Below, piece after piece: positions 8,557-17,012 of a DNA stretch of 64,000 bases (positions are counted from its first letter, which is position 1; each line of letters opens with the position of its first letter). The translations under genes were made by a program, and so were the position numbers. The DNA is from Glycocaulis albus (GTDB lineage: Bacteria; Pseudomonadota; Alphaproteobacteria; Caulobacterales; Maricaulaceae): assembly GCF_014639075.1 (NCBI RefSeq), contig NZ_BMFS01000007.1, positions 84,383 through 148,382 of the forward strand, given 5' to 3'. The notes under the pieces were generated by a model. It was not told the origin of the DNA and made no database searches. It was given only the letters and a program-made list of their open reading frames with translations.

Positions 8557-9339
8557 ATGCTGATCCTTCTCTCTCCGGCCAAGCAGCTTGATTTCGAACC
8601 GGCCCGGCCCGAGCTGGAGACCAGCCGGCCTGAGCTTCTCAAGCGTACCGAGGAATTGTCGAAGACAACGTCGAAACTCTCGCGCACGCAGCTGCGCCAG
8701 CTCATGGACATTTCCGATGACCTTGCGGCGCTGAATGTGGAGCGCTTCAAGGCATTTGACCCAGGAGCCAAGGATGGCAAGGCCGCCGCCCTCGCCTTCG
8801 CCGGCGAGGTCTATCGCGGCCTTGATGCAGCAAGCCTGTCCAAGGACGATCTGGAATGGGCGCAAGGCCGCCTGCGTATCCTGTCAGGACTTTACGGCGC
8901 CCTGCGCCCGCTGGACGCCATCCAGCCCTACCGGCTGGAAATGGGCACCCGGCTGAAGACGAAGAAGGGCGCGAACCTCTACGAATTCTGGGGTGACGAT
9001 ATCGCTGCCGAACTAGCCCGCACGCTGGAGGGCCATGCCCACCGCGTGATCGTCAATCTGGCATCCAACGAATATGCGAAGGCAGCCCGCCTGCCGAAGA
9101 TGAAATCGCGTGTCATCACGGTCGATTTCAAGGAAGAGAAGGACGGCAAGCTGCGCGCCCTGATGGTCTATGCCAAGAAGGCGCGTGGCATGATGGCCCG
9201 CTGGATCATCGAAAACCGGATCGAGGACCCGGACCAGCTTTCGCGTTTCAATGTCGAGGGTTACCGGCTCGATAAGGCAGGTTCCACACCGGACCGGCTC
9301 CTGTTCGCCCGCCCGCAGCCACCTTTGAAGAAAGGGTGA
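8557..9339 (+). CDS. yaaA: Peroxide stress protein YaaA (DUF328)
   Basis: A 260-residue protein beginning MLILLSPAKQLDFEPARPE, the family signature; further YaaA hallmarks are FKAFDPGAKDGKAAALAFAGEVYRGLDA, RILSGLYGALRPLDAIQPYRLEMGTRL, NLYEFWGDDIA, VNLASNEYAKA, and KKARGMMARWIIENRI near the C-terminus. In E. coli YaaA lowers intracellular free iron and limits DNA and protein damage under H2O2, and it is OxyR-regulated. It binds DNA and has a cantaloupe-like fold. The length matches the family. A 104-bp spacer upstream presumably holds its promoter, but no OxyR site could be recognised. Confidence 0.95.
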   Translation: MLILLSPAKQLDFEPARPELETSRPELLKRTEELSKTTSKLSRTQLRQLMDISDDLAALNVERFKAFDPGAKDGKAAALAFAGEVYRGLDAASLSKDDLEWAQGRLRILSGLYGALRPLDAIQPYRLEMGTRLKTKKGANLYEFWGDDIAAELARTLEGHAHRVIVNLASNEYAKAARLPKMKSRVITVDFKEEKDGKLRALMVYAKKARGMMARWIIENRIEDPDQLSRFNVEGYRLDKAGSTPDRLLFARPQPPLKKG

Positions 9340-9432
9340 AGCCTGGCGCGCAGGCCTTGACAAAACCGGCGCAAACCGTCTTTTGCACTGCAACAAATCC
9401 CGACGCAGGCCTTCACGGCCAAGGAGACAGTC

Positions 9433-10233
9433 ATGGGCGGTCTGAAGGCCGACTTGAGCGGCCAGGTTGCGGTCATTACCGGCTCGACCTCCGGCATCGG
9501 CCTCGCGCTGGCGCGCGCGCTCGCGGCCAGTGGCGCGAACATCATGCTCAACGGGCTGGGTGAGGCTGGCGAAATCGAAAAGACCCGCGCCGCGCTGGAG
9601 CAGGAATTTGGCGTAAAGGCAGCCTATAATGGCGCCAACATGCTGGAGCCGCGCGAGATCGAAGGCCTGATCGCAGAGACGGTCAAGATCTTTGGCCGGC
9701 TCGACATCCTCGTCAACAATGCGGGCATCCAGCAGGTCGCGCCGGTCGAGGAACTGGCGCCGGAGAAATGGGACGCGATTGTCGCGATCAACCTCACCTC
9801 CTGCTTCCATACTATCCGCCACGCCGTGCCGGTGATGAAAAAGGCCGGTGGCGGACGCATCGTGAATATCGCCTCCGCGCACGGGCTAGTCGCCTCGCCC
9901 TTCAAATCGGCCTATGTGGCCGCCAAGCATGGCGTGATCGGCCTGACCAAGACAGTGGCGCTGGAAGTGGCCGAAGCAGGCATCACCTGCAATGCCATAT
10001 GCCCGGGCTATGTGCGCACACCGCTGGTGGAAAGCCAGATTGCCGACACCGCAAAAGCGCGCGGCATTTCCGAGGAGGAAGTCGTGCGTGACGTCATGCT
10101 GAGCGCGCAGCCGACCAAGAAATTCGTCGAATACGACCATCTGGCCGGGCTGCTGCTCTACCTGGTGTCAGAGTCCGGCGCATCGGCCAATGGCGCCGCC
10201 TTCCCGGTGGAGGGCGGCTGGGTGGCGGCCTGA
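9433..10233 (+). CDS. bdhA: 3-hydroxybutyrate dehydrogenase (SDR family)
   Basis: This NAD-dependent short-chain dehydrogenase interconverts D-3-hydroxybutyrate and acetoacetate, typically in PHB turnover. The 266-residue product has the cofactor motif TGSTSGIG (residues ~16-23), NNAG, the catalytic serine in VNIASAHGLVAS and YVAAK (Tyr/Lys). The segments FHTIRHAVPVMKK, FKSAYVAAKHGVIGLTK, CNAICPGYVRTPLVE and QPTKKFVEYDHLA are characteristic of the BDH subgroup, including the substrate-contacting histidine/lysine/glutamine set. AGGAGAC precedes the ATG. The TGA overlaps the patatin start (TGATG), so the two are coupled; a shared role in lipid or polyester mobilisation is inferred. Confidence 0.9.
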   Translation: MGGLKADLSGQVAVITGSTSGIGLALARALAASGANIMLNGLGEAGEIEKTRAALEQEFGVKAAYNGANMLEPREIEGLIAETVKIFGRLDILVNNAGIQQVAPVEELAPEKWDAIVAINLTSCFHTIRHAVPVMKKAGGGRIVNIASAHGLVASPFKSAYVAAKHGVIGLTKTVALEVAEAGITCNAICPGYVRTPLVESQIADTAKARGISEEEVVRDVMLSAQPTKKFVEYDHLAGLLLYLVSESGASANGAAFPVEGGWVAA

Positions 10234-11237
10234 TGGCCAAGCCCGCCAGAGCGGTCTCGCTCGCCCTGCAGGGCGGTGGTTCGCACGGCGCCTACACCTG
10301 GGGCGTTCTTGACGCGCTGCTGGAAGATGGCCGTATAACCCCTGGAGCTATAACGGCTACCAGCGCCGGGGCGATGAACGCTGTAGCGCTCACCCATGGC
10401 TGGCTGGACGATGGGCGTGACGGTGCGCGCGCCAGCCTTGAAGCCTTCTGGCATGAAGTGTCCAGGCGCGGCGCTGCCTTCCGGCCGATGATGCCGGGCG
10501 GCACCTTCCTGAAGCTTATGCCCTTCTTCGACGCCTTCTCGCGCCTGACCAGCCCGTACGATCTCAACCCGTACAATCTCGATCCGCTGAAAGACATTCT
10601 GGACGCGCAGATCGATTTCGAACGCCTGCGCGTACAGACCGGCATACCGCTATTCGTGACGGCGACTTGCGTGACCACCGGACGCGCCGAGGTGTTTACC
10701 GGGCAACGGATCACGACCGATGCGGTGCTGGCCTCGGCCTGCCTGCCCTTCATCCGCCAGGCGGTGGAGATTGATGGCGAGCCTTATTGGGATGGTGGCT
10801 TTACCGGCAATCCCGCCCTGTGGCCGCTCTTTTATGCGGATACGCCCGGTGATCTGCTGATCGTCCATATCAACCCGCTAAAGCGCCCCGGCACACCCAA
10901 ATCCGCCGATGACATCATGAACCGGGTCAACGAGATCACGTTCAATGCCTCCTTGATGGCTGAACTGCGCGCTGTCGCCTTCGTCAAGCGCCTGATCGAG
11001 GATGATCTCCTGAAGGACGCCGAAAAGGCCCGGCTGCGCAATCTGCACATTCATGCCGTCCGCGCCGACGAGGCGCTCAAGGATTATTCCGCCGCGAGCA
11101 AGTATGATACGAGCTGGCGCTTCCTGACCGGTCTTCGCGATGCGGGCCGGCAGGCGGCGAAGGACTGGCTGAGGACCTGCCACCAGCACATCGGCAAGCG
11201 CTCCAGCGTTGATGTGCGCGCAGACTATTTGCAGTAA
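10233..11237 (+). CDS. Patatin-like phospholipase
   Basis: A 334-residue protein with the complete patatin catalytic dyad: oxyanion loop LALQGGGSHGAYTWGVLDALL (residues ~10-30), nucleophile elbow TSAGAMNA (GxSxG-like, Ser near residue 46) and the aspartate in WDGGFTGNPAL. No signal peptide or outer-membrane barrel is present, so it belongs to the small cytoplasmic RssA/YlbK-like group of lipid acyl hydrolases and not to type Vd secreted patatins. The start codon overlaps the bdhA stop by one base. In PHB-producing bacteria, patatin-like proteins next to bdhA have been linked to polymer or lipid breakdown; here that is inference. Confidence 0.88.
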   Translation: MAKPARAVSLALQGGGSHGAYTWGVLDALLEDGRITPGAITATSAGAMNAVALTHGWLDDGRDGARASLEAFWHEVSRRGAAFRPMMPGGTFLKLMPFFDAFSRLTSPYDLNPYNLDPLKDILDAQIDFERLRVQTGIPLFVTATCVTTGRAEVFTGQRITTDAVLASACLPFIRQAVEIDGEPYWDGGFTGNPALWPLFYADTPGDLLIVHINPLKRPGTPKSADDIMNRVNEITFNASLMAELRAVAFVKRLIEDDLLKDAEKARLRNLHIHAVRADEALKDYSAASKYDTSWRFLTGLRDAGRQAAKDWLRTCHQHIGKRSSVDVRADYLQ

Positions 11238-11249
11238 TCGCCCGGCGGG

Positions 11250-11654
11250 TCAGACCTTGCGGCCCGCCCATTCCAGCCAGTCGCCGCTCTCCACGCGGGC
11301 AAAGCCTGAAACCGGCCGGTTCCAGACATAGACCCAGGCTTCGGCATCTGGAGACAGGAGACGGATGCGCCGGCGCAGATAGCGCGAGCCTTCAGGTTTG
11401 TGCGGGTCGTAGTCCTCGAACGCGTCGAGCCGGGCAATGACGGACACATCGGTCACTTCAAAGAGCTCGCCAATAACCTCACCCTGTCCGGCGATCAGGC
11501 CCGGATACCCGCCCAGATCATGGATTACGCCCGGTATCCGGCACGGGCCGAGCGGCCTGAAGGCGCGCGCCAGCCCGAACTCGGCAAAGCCGGACGCGCC
11601 CTTGCGCAACAGGCCGTAAACCGCGAACGCGTCTCCCGCCTTTACCCCGCTCAT
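11250..11654 (-). CDS. Gamma-glutamylcyclotransferase-like protein (AIG2/GGCT fold)
   Basis: A 134-residue protein from the ATG at 11654, which overlaps the TGA of the upstream DUF418 gene (ATGA). The start AVYGLLRKG matches the YGxL glycine-containing substrate loop of the GGCT fold, and the later LDAFEDYDPHKPEGSRYLRRRIRL and AWVYVWN match the conserved helix and strands (family consensus LDxxEGYxxxxxSxYxRxxVxV ... AxVYxY). In family enzymes the glutamate of the LDxxE segment is the general acid/base; here LDAFED supplies a Glu. Substrate is unknown; family members cleave gamma-glutamyl amino acids or gamma-glutamylamines. Cotranscribed with the DUF418 gene. Confidence 0.75.
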   Translation of the reverse strand: MSGVKAGDAFAVYGLLRKGASGFAEFGLARAFRPLGPCRIPGVIHDLGGYPGLIAGQGEVIGELFEVTDVSVIARLDAFEDYDPHKPEGSRYLRRRIRLLSPDAEAWVYVWNRPVSGFARVESGDWLEWAGRKV

Positions 11655-12859
11655 GCCTTGGGCTTGGTGATCGGTTGCAGCTTCCAGTAGGTCAGCGTGC
11701 GCCACAGCCACTCAAACGGCCCGAAGCGGAAGACCTGCAGCCACACCGTCGAGACCGCAAGCTGTACCACCCAGATGGTCAGAACGATGGGAATGAGTTC
11801 CTCGCGCCCCAGCGTGCCGTAGAGGCCAAGACCGATCGTGCCTGTCGACAGGATGACCAAGGTGATCGTCTGGGTGAGATAATTGGTGAAGGCCATCCGC
11901 CCGGCCGCCGCAAACGGCGCGCGCAGCAGGGCCAGACCCGGCATCTTGCAGATCAGCATCACCACGCTGGCATAGCCAAGGGCGACCAGCAGGCTCGCGA
12001 CGTAGTTGGTTGCCGTATGGAACCACATGCCGCGCAGATCGAAATTCTCCGCCACCGCATGCTGACCGCCATACCAGGCGAGCGGCAGGCCGATGGCGAG
12101 GCAGACCAGCGCGACAATGCCATAGCGTGCCACGCCCCATTGAAGGGTCAGGAAGCCGGACTTGAACAACGCCATGCCGAGGAACATGACGCCGATCACC
12201 CGCCCGCCAAAGAAGGCCAGTCCGGTCAGCTGGCCCATCAGGGCCATGAAGGCGTTGTGTGCCCAGCGCCCTGCACTGCCTTCCTGATACGCCGCGATAA
12301 TGTTGGCCGCAGCTTCCGGGCTCTGCGCCATGCCGATGTCGGCCGCGTCGATATCACCCGGCATCAGCATGAACGATGCAAACAGGCCGACCATCAGCAA
12401 GCCGGTAAGCGTGATCCAGAAAAAGCCCCAGAACACCAGCTTGCCGACACTCATCTTGCGGAACAGCACGGCGATCATGCCGAACACTGCATAGGAGACC
12501 AGAATGTCGCCGAACCAGAGCGCATAGGCGTGCACCATGCCGAAGGCGAGCAGCCACAACATCCGCCGGTAGTGAACCTTCGTCGAGGAATCCGGTCCGT
12601 CCCCCGTCATCAGCAATATGCCCGCACCGAACAGGGCGGAGAAGATCGTGATGAACTTCATCTCGAAGAAGACATGGACGAACAGCCAGGCCTCGGCGCC
12701 CGCTGCGTCGAAGGCCGGATCGGCAGGCGGATACTGATAGGATTCCGGCAGCATGAAGAAGGTCGGGATATTCACCATGAGGATACCCAGCACGGCGATG
12801 CCGCGCAGTACATCAAGACTCTGGTGACGGTCTGCCACGGTCACTGGTGCCGAATTCAT
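11651..12859 (-). CDS. DUF418 integral membrane protein
   Basis: A 402-residue polytopic membrane protein. The N-terminus HQSLDVLRGIAVLGILMVNI is the standard opening of the YeiB/DUF418 family (related to acyltransferase-3/heparan-acetylase-like folds), and the C-terminal DUF418 portion contains GRMAFTNYLTQTITLVILSTG ... IPIVLTIWVVQLAVSTVWLQVFRFGPFEWLWRTLTY. About ten hydrophobic segments are visible. A GGAGAG site precedes the ATG at 12859. The biochemical role is unknown for the family; transport or membrane acyl transfer is often suggested. It leads a two-gene operon with the GGCT-like gene. Confidence 0.88.
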   Translation of the reverse strand: MNSAPVTVADRHQSLDVLRGIAVLGILMVNIPTFFMLPESYQYPPADPAFDAAGAEAWLFVHVFFEMKFITIFSALFGAGILLMTGDGPDSSTKVHYRRMLWLLAFGMVHAYALWFGDILVSYAVFGMIAVLFRKMSVGKLVFWGFFWITLTGLLMVGLFASFMLMPGDIDAADIGMAQSPEAAANIIAAYQEGSAGRWAHNAFMALMGQLTGLAFFGGRVIGVMFLGMALFKSGFLTLQWGVARYGIVALVCLAIGLPLAWYGGQHAVAENFDLRGMWFHTATNYVASLLVALGYASVVMLICKMPGLALLRAPFAAAGRMAFTNYLTQTITLVILSTGTIGLGLYGTLGREELIPIVLTIWVVQLAVSTVWLQVFRFGPFEWLWRTLTYWKLQPITKPKA

Positions 12860-13039
12860 GGTGAAAAGCTCTCCCCTGCTGCTTGCCAGTCAACTTCACC
12901 CTGCCCGCCGAGCCATGCAAGGAGAAAACCTGGAGCGCAAACTCAACCTTACCAAGATTTCATGGCCGGAACGGGCAAATTGCCTTGAGCCGTCCCGCGT
13001 TGGGGTTCATAAGCAGGCGCAGGGATAGGGACCAAATCC

Positions 13040-13351
13040 ATGTTAGGCGTGGCCATCGACATACTTCACTGGATCGCGGGAGCCGTTCTGGCGCTTGTGG
13101 GTATCGGCTATGACCGCGCGGAGGATTGCGCGCCGCCGGTTCGCCAGCAGAGCTTTGAGGAAGCCCGCTTCACAGACGAGGCAGCCGCCATTCACTTGCT
13201 CGCATCGGACATGCATGTAGAGCAGTTGCGGACCGCAGACGGCGATCTGGTTTTCGTCGTTCGCAGTGGCCAGGCCCAACCCGTCTCGGGCTGCGCTTCG
13301 GCGCCAGGTCACCTGCCATCCGTGCCGCCTCCGCCGGTCTTGCGGCTTTAA
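13040..13351 (+). CDS. Hypothetical small membrane-anchored or secreted protein
   Basis: A 103-residue frame beginning MLGVAIDILHWIAGAVLALVGIGYD, one strongly hydrophobic segment, followed by a soluble part with FEEARFTDEAAAIHLLASDMHVEQLRTADGDLVFVVRSG that reads like a folded domain, and a proline-rich end. No family is recognised. The upstream GGGATAGGGACC may serve as a ribosome binding site. An overlapping antisense frame of similar length is arginine-rich and less protein-like. Because it is small and unmatched, existence as a gene is only moderately supported. Confidence 0.45.
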   Translation: MLGVAIDILHWIAGAVLALVGIGYDRAEDCAPPVRQQSFEEARFTDEAAAIHLLASDMHVEQLRTADGDLVFVVRSGQAQPVSGCASAPGHLPSVPPPPVLRL

Positions 13352-13435
13352 ATTTTTCCCGTCTCGCCCTAGAACCAGCTTTTGCTGCCGGTATTGACGC
13401 TGGCACGCCACCTTGTGCTGTGATCGAGGCGAATA

Positions 13436-15412
13436 ATGCCTGCCGATGATAACTCCGCCGCCAAAGCCGCCAAGACCGCCCAGCCGGCCACGCCTGCCGT
13501 GCTGAAAGATCCGGCGGAAGGGCAGGTGCCGGCCACACGCGGCGCTGAGCCGCTGAGCACAACTCCTGCAAAGCCCGCAGGCGGAGGCGGATGGATCGCG
13601 TTTGCCGGCGCTGCGTGCGCTGCGCTATGGCTCGGGGGTGCCGGTGCCTATCTCTATGGCTATGTGATCGATGATTTCGCGGCGCTGAGCCCCGCCCAGC
13701 TTGCGGGCATCGCCATCTTTGCGGGAGCACCCGCCCTGCTTTTCCTGCTGTCAGGGCTTCTCGGCCGGACCGTGGCCCGCGCGAGCGCGCAGATTCGCTC
13801 TGTCGAAGGCGCGGTCGCCCGGCTCTCGACGCCAGCTGATGCCCTGCAAGGCGAAGTTCGCCAGATGGCCGATGCCGTAAGCCTGCAGGTCGGGCGGATC
13901 AACACCGCGATGGACAGCGCCCTGGCGCGCCTTGCGGCCATGGAAGAGGTCATCACGCATCATGCCGACAGCCTTGAGGACACCTCAAAGGCTGCGCGGG
14001 AGCGGGTGGAGTCGCTTATGCGCTCGCTGAAGGGCGAACGCGAGAAGCTGGCCGAGATCGCCGACAGCCTTGACGACAAGGCAGCCCTGATCGCCGCCGC
14101 GATCCAGGAGCAGGGCGAAATGGTTGCGGCGGCGGCCGAGCTGGCGAACGAAAAGGCCAATGAAGGCGCCCTCACCTTGCGCGCCGGCGCTGAGCGCCTG
14201 TCTGGCGCCGGTGACGAGACCGTCAAGTCTGCCGAAAAGGCCTCGGAAATTCTGGCGCAGCGCGCCACCACCATGCGCGAGCTGGCTGACACGCTGAAAA
14301 GCCGCGGCGACGGGCTGGACGCGGCCTATCTCAAGCATCGCGAGCGCCTTGCCGAAGCCAGTGAGGCCCTGCGCAAGGAACAGGAGAAAATTGCGGCGGC
14401 GCTCGACTTTCACAAGGCAGAGCTCGCCACGCTCTCCAAGACCGCCGGCTCCGGTGCGGAAACCTTGCGCAAATCGGCCGAGGAGAGCGGCGCAGTGTTC
14501 ACGCGCGCCATCAACGACGCCATCACCCGCGCGTCATCCCTGTCCAAAACGATCGAGAGCGAGACACGGCTGGCGGCAGAGGCCAATGAGGCGATTCTCA
14601 AGCGCCTGACCGAAACGGCACGGGAAGCCCGCGAAGCCGCCACGGAGTCGGCAGAACGCTTTTCAGGCCAGGCCAGCGCCGCTGAAGCCGCCCTGGAACG
14701 CGTCAGCGAAGCCGGGTTCGAAGCTGCCCGCCGGTCCGATGAAGCTTTCCAGGCGCGCCTGCGCGAAGCCGAGCTTCTTGTCGACAAGGCTGCAAAGGCG
14801 TCGGAGGAAGCCGGTGAGACCGTCCGCAAACAGCTCGCCGACACCCTGGAGGCCGCGCGCAAGCAGGCCGACCACGTGGAGATGATGCTGCGTGACATGC
14901 GGTCACGTTTCGATGACGCACCCGCCGCGGCCCGCCGCGCGACGCTTGAGCTTGAGCGCGCCCTGTCGGAAGGACTGGCCAAGCTGAACCAGACGGCGGA
15001 GGAAGCGTCGGAAAGCGCGCGCGAGATCGACGCCATGTTCCAGGCGCGCGTGCGGCATAATTACGAACTTCTGTCGGACTTCATGCTGCGCATGGGCTCT
15101 GTCGCCGGCGGACGCAAGCCGATCGATATCGCGCCGGATGAGGTGCCGGATCCATTGAATGTACGCCGGCGGCCAGCACGGCCATCCACGCCGGTGGATG
15201 AAGACGAGGTGCGGCTCGACGCCCGTGACCAGGTCACCGATGACGAGAACGAGAGTTCTCCGCCGGGACGCCCGCGCGACGAGCGGCTGGCCACTCAGGC
15301 CCGTCCCGAAGGCGGCTGGCGCTGGAAAGACCTCCTGGCCAACATGGACCCGGACGAGGATGACGAGCCGCCTTCAGGCGGGACAGCCAAACGCGGCAAG
15401 CGGCGCGACTAG
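13436..15412 (+). CDS. Large coiled-coil membrane protein, TipN-like
   Basis: A 658-residue protein with an Ala/Pro-rich cytosolic head (1-50), two membrane segments (about 53-76, WIAFAGAACAALWLGGAGAYLYG, and 89-107), then an almost uninterrupted heptad-rich coiled coil (about 110-560) made of Ala/Glu/Lys/Arg, and a C-terminal acidic tail (VPDPLNVRRRP ... NMDPDEDDEPPSG). This architecture, two N-terminal TM helices plus a very long cytoplasmic coiled coil and a short conserved end, resembles the Caulobacter new-pole marker TipN, although it is shorter than the 888-residue Caulobacter protein. Alternatives are a generic apolipoprotein/kinesin-like coiled-coil. GAGGCG precedes the ATG. Its TAG shares CTAG (15409-15412) with the convergent lipoprotein gene. 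Confidence 0.6.
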   Translation: MPADDNSAAKAAKTAQPATPAVLKDPAEGQVPATRGAEPLSTTPAKPAGGGGWIAFAGAACAALWLGGAGAYLYGYVIDDFAALSPAQLAGIAIFAGAPALLFLLSGLLGRTVARASAQIRSVEGAVARLSTPADALQGEVRQMADAVSLQVGRINTAMDSALARLAAMEEVITHHADSLEDTSKAARERVESLMRSLKGEREKLAEIADSLDDKAALIAAAIQEQGEMVAAAAELANEKANEGALTLRAGAERLSGAGDETVKSAEKASEILAQRATTMRELADTLKSRGDGLDAAYLKHRERLAEASEALRKEQEKIAAALDFHKAELATLSKTAGSGAETLRKSAEESGAVFTRAINDAITRASSLSKTIESETRLAAEANEAILKRLTETAREAREAATESAERFSGQASAAEAALERVSEAGFEAARRSDEAFQARLREAELLVDKAAKASEEAGETVRKQLADTLEAARKQADHVEMMLRDMRSRFDDAPAAARRATLELERALSEGLAKLNQTAEEASESAREIDAMFQARVRHNYELLSDFMLRMGSVAGGRKPIDIAPDEVPDPLNVRRRPARPSTPVDEDEVRLDARDQVTDDENESSPPGRPRDERLATQARPEGGWRWKDLLANMDPDEDDEPPSGGTAKRGKRRD

Positions 15413-16056
15413 CCGGGCGGCTGTGCCCCGGCGGCCTCGCCCTCTGCCTCAGCGACCTGTCCTGACGCCCAGTCCACCAGCTCAGCTGACATGTCCGATG
15501 CGGCCCTGCTGAACGCGTCGATGATCAGGCCCTGCCGGTTGCCGTCTGCCCGCCGTGAAACCTCGAAGGTACGCACACCGGATACTTCCCGGCTCGCTGT
15601 GTCGATAAGACGGGCGCGAACGGCAATGTCGATGCGCGGCGCGGCATTGCTGCCCTGATCATAGACCGCCTCGAAACGGCGCATCTCCATGCGCAGATCC
15701 CAGCTGGTCGCGACGCCATCATCCGGCCTTGCCGCGACGAGGGCGGTGGAACGCCGGTCAAATGTGTCCACCACCAGCTCCTGCAGGAGAACCGGCGCCG
15801 CACTGACCCAGTTTGCTCCTGCCATATAGGCTACCCGCCCCTCCCCGGCGTCCAGCGCGATCCGGTCACCGGAAAGGGCGCGTGGCGCCACAGGCCGGGC
15901 GATGCGCACGACTGGCGCATCGGGGTTTATCACCGCATCCGCTGGGACATGGTTCGACAGACGGTAGAGCGCACTGCTCTCCGACTCCGGAAGGAGCGAG
16001 ATGCATCCTGAAAGCGCCAGCGCAGCGCCGGCCAGCAACAGGTTTCTGGTGATCAT
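15409..16056 (-). CDS. ABC-type transport auxiliary lipoprotein (PqiC/DUF330-like) of the Mla-type system
   Basis: A 215-residue lipoprotein: signal peptide MITRNLLLAGAALALSGC with a lipobox LSGC at residues 15-18. The mature part follows the ABC_trans_aux pattern: SSALYRLSNH, VVRIARPVAPRALSGDRIAL, VAYMAGANWVSAAPVLLQELVVDTFD, SWDLRMEMRRFEAVYDQ, AVRARLIDTASREVSGVRTFEVSR. It is the last gene of the four-gene MCE operon; its ATG overlaps the preceding stop. PqiC-type lipoproteins sit in the outer membrane facing the periplasm and partner with MCE proteins in phospholipid movement between membranes. Confidence 0.85.
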   Translation of the reverse strand: MITRNLLLAGAALALSGCISLLPESESSALYRLSNHVPADAVINPDAPVVRIARPVAPRALSGDRIALDAGEGRVAYMAGANWVSAAPVLLQELVVDTFDRRSTALVAARPDDGVATSWDLRMEMRRFEAVYDQGSNAAPRIDIAVRARLIDTASREVSGVRTFEVSRRADGNRQGLIIDAFSRAASDMSAELVDWASGQVAEAEGEAAGAQPPG

Positions 16057-17009
16057 TGCGGCACCTCGACTTCCTCTCCCCGCCGCCGGGTCAAGAGCCC
16101 GCCGGGGTCGTTTTCAAGATCAGCTGTCAGGCGTTCCAGGTTTTCAACGAGCTGGCGCAGGTCATGCGACGCTGCATTGAGCTGGTAGACGCCATCGGTG
16201 GCGAATGTCTCCAGCCCCGGACGAAGGGCCACAAGAGCGTCATATGTCTCCATGGACGCCTGGTTGACCGCGATGGACGCAGCCTCGGTCTCGGCGACCA
16301 TGGGCCCGACCTCATCTAACAGGAAACGCTCGGCGGTCACACCGAACTGCTCGATGCTCGCCGCAGCCGTCGACATATCGTTTGCCGCCCGTTCTATGGA
16401 CGCAATCGTCTCACGCATTTCCGCCATCATCGCGCCGTTTTCAGCGAGCTGGCCCGACAGGGTGGAAAGGTTTTCCAGCAGGGTGGAGAACTGTTCCTGA
16501 TTTTCCTCGTTGAGCAGGCGGTTCACCAGCACGCCGGTGGTCTGCACCGTTTCCAGCAGGGTCTCCCCGCCCTGAACGAGCAGATCCAGCTGCGTCTGCC
16601 GCGCATAGATACGCGCCGGACGGTCCCCGAACCGGGTCTCCAGCAGGGCCGAACCGGATTCGCCGGCTGAAATCTGGATATAGGACAGGCCGGTGAGCCC
16701 CTGCGGTTCAAGCTGGGCAAAACTGTCCACGCGCACCGGCGTGGAGGCGTCGATGCGGATGCGGGCGATGACTTCGCTGGTATCGTCCGGGTTCAGGCCA
16801 AGATCCACGACCTCGCCGACCTGGATGCCGTTGAAGCGCACTTCTGATGAAGTTCGAAGCCCCCTGACCGGGCCTTCGAACACGACATCATACTGGCGGA
16901 ACTCGCGGTCGAACGAAGCCTGCGACAGCCAGACAAAAAACAGGCCGCCTGCCAGTGCCAGCAGGATCACGAACAGGCCGACCAGTGCATGGTGGGCACG
17001 GGTTTCCAT
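16053..17009 (-). CDS. mlaD: MlaD-family MCE substrate-binding protein
   Basis: A 318-residue protein with one N-terminal membrane anchor (HHALVGLFVILLALAGGLFFVWL) and an MCE/MlaD domain at about 35-115 (YDVVFEGPVRGLRTSSEVRFNGIQVGEVVDLGLNPDD ... RIDASTPVRVDSFAQLEPQGLTGLSYIQIS). The rest is a long helical region with coiled-coil character (LLENLSTLSGQLAENGAMMAEMRETIASIERA), as in periplasmic MCE proteins that form hexameric lipid-binding rings and channels. It lies between the ATPase and the auxiliary lipoprotein. The system probably moves phospholipids across the periplasm; direction is not predictable from sequence. Confidence 0.9.
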   Translation of the reverse strand: METRAHHALVGLFVILLALAGGLFFVWLSQASFDREFRQYDVVFEGPVRGLRTSSEVRFNGIQVGEVVDLGLNPDDTSEVIARIRIDASTPVRVDSFAQLEPQGLTGLSYIQISAGESGSALLETRFGDRPARIYARQTQLDLLVQGGETLLETVQTTGVLVNRLLNEENQEQFSTLLENLSTLSGQLAENGAMMAEMRETIASIERAANDMSTAAASIEQFGVTAERFLLDEVGPMVAETEAASIAVNQASMETYDALVALRPGLETFATDGVYQLNAASHDLRQLVENLERLTADLENDPGGLLTRRRGEEVEVPQ

Positions 17010-17012
17010 CGT

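Noticed and set aside
11675..12988. A 437-codon open frame on the plus strand antisense to the DUF418 gene
   Set aside because: Product is rich in Gln, His, Arg and Asp with no folded-domain pattern; it mirrors the codon bias of the real membrane-protein gene on the other strand.
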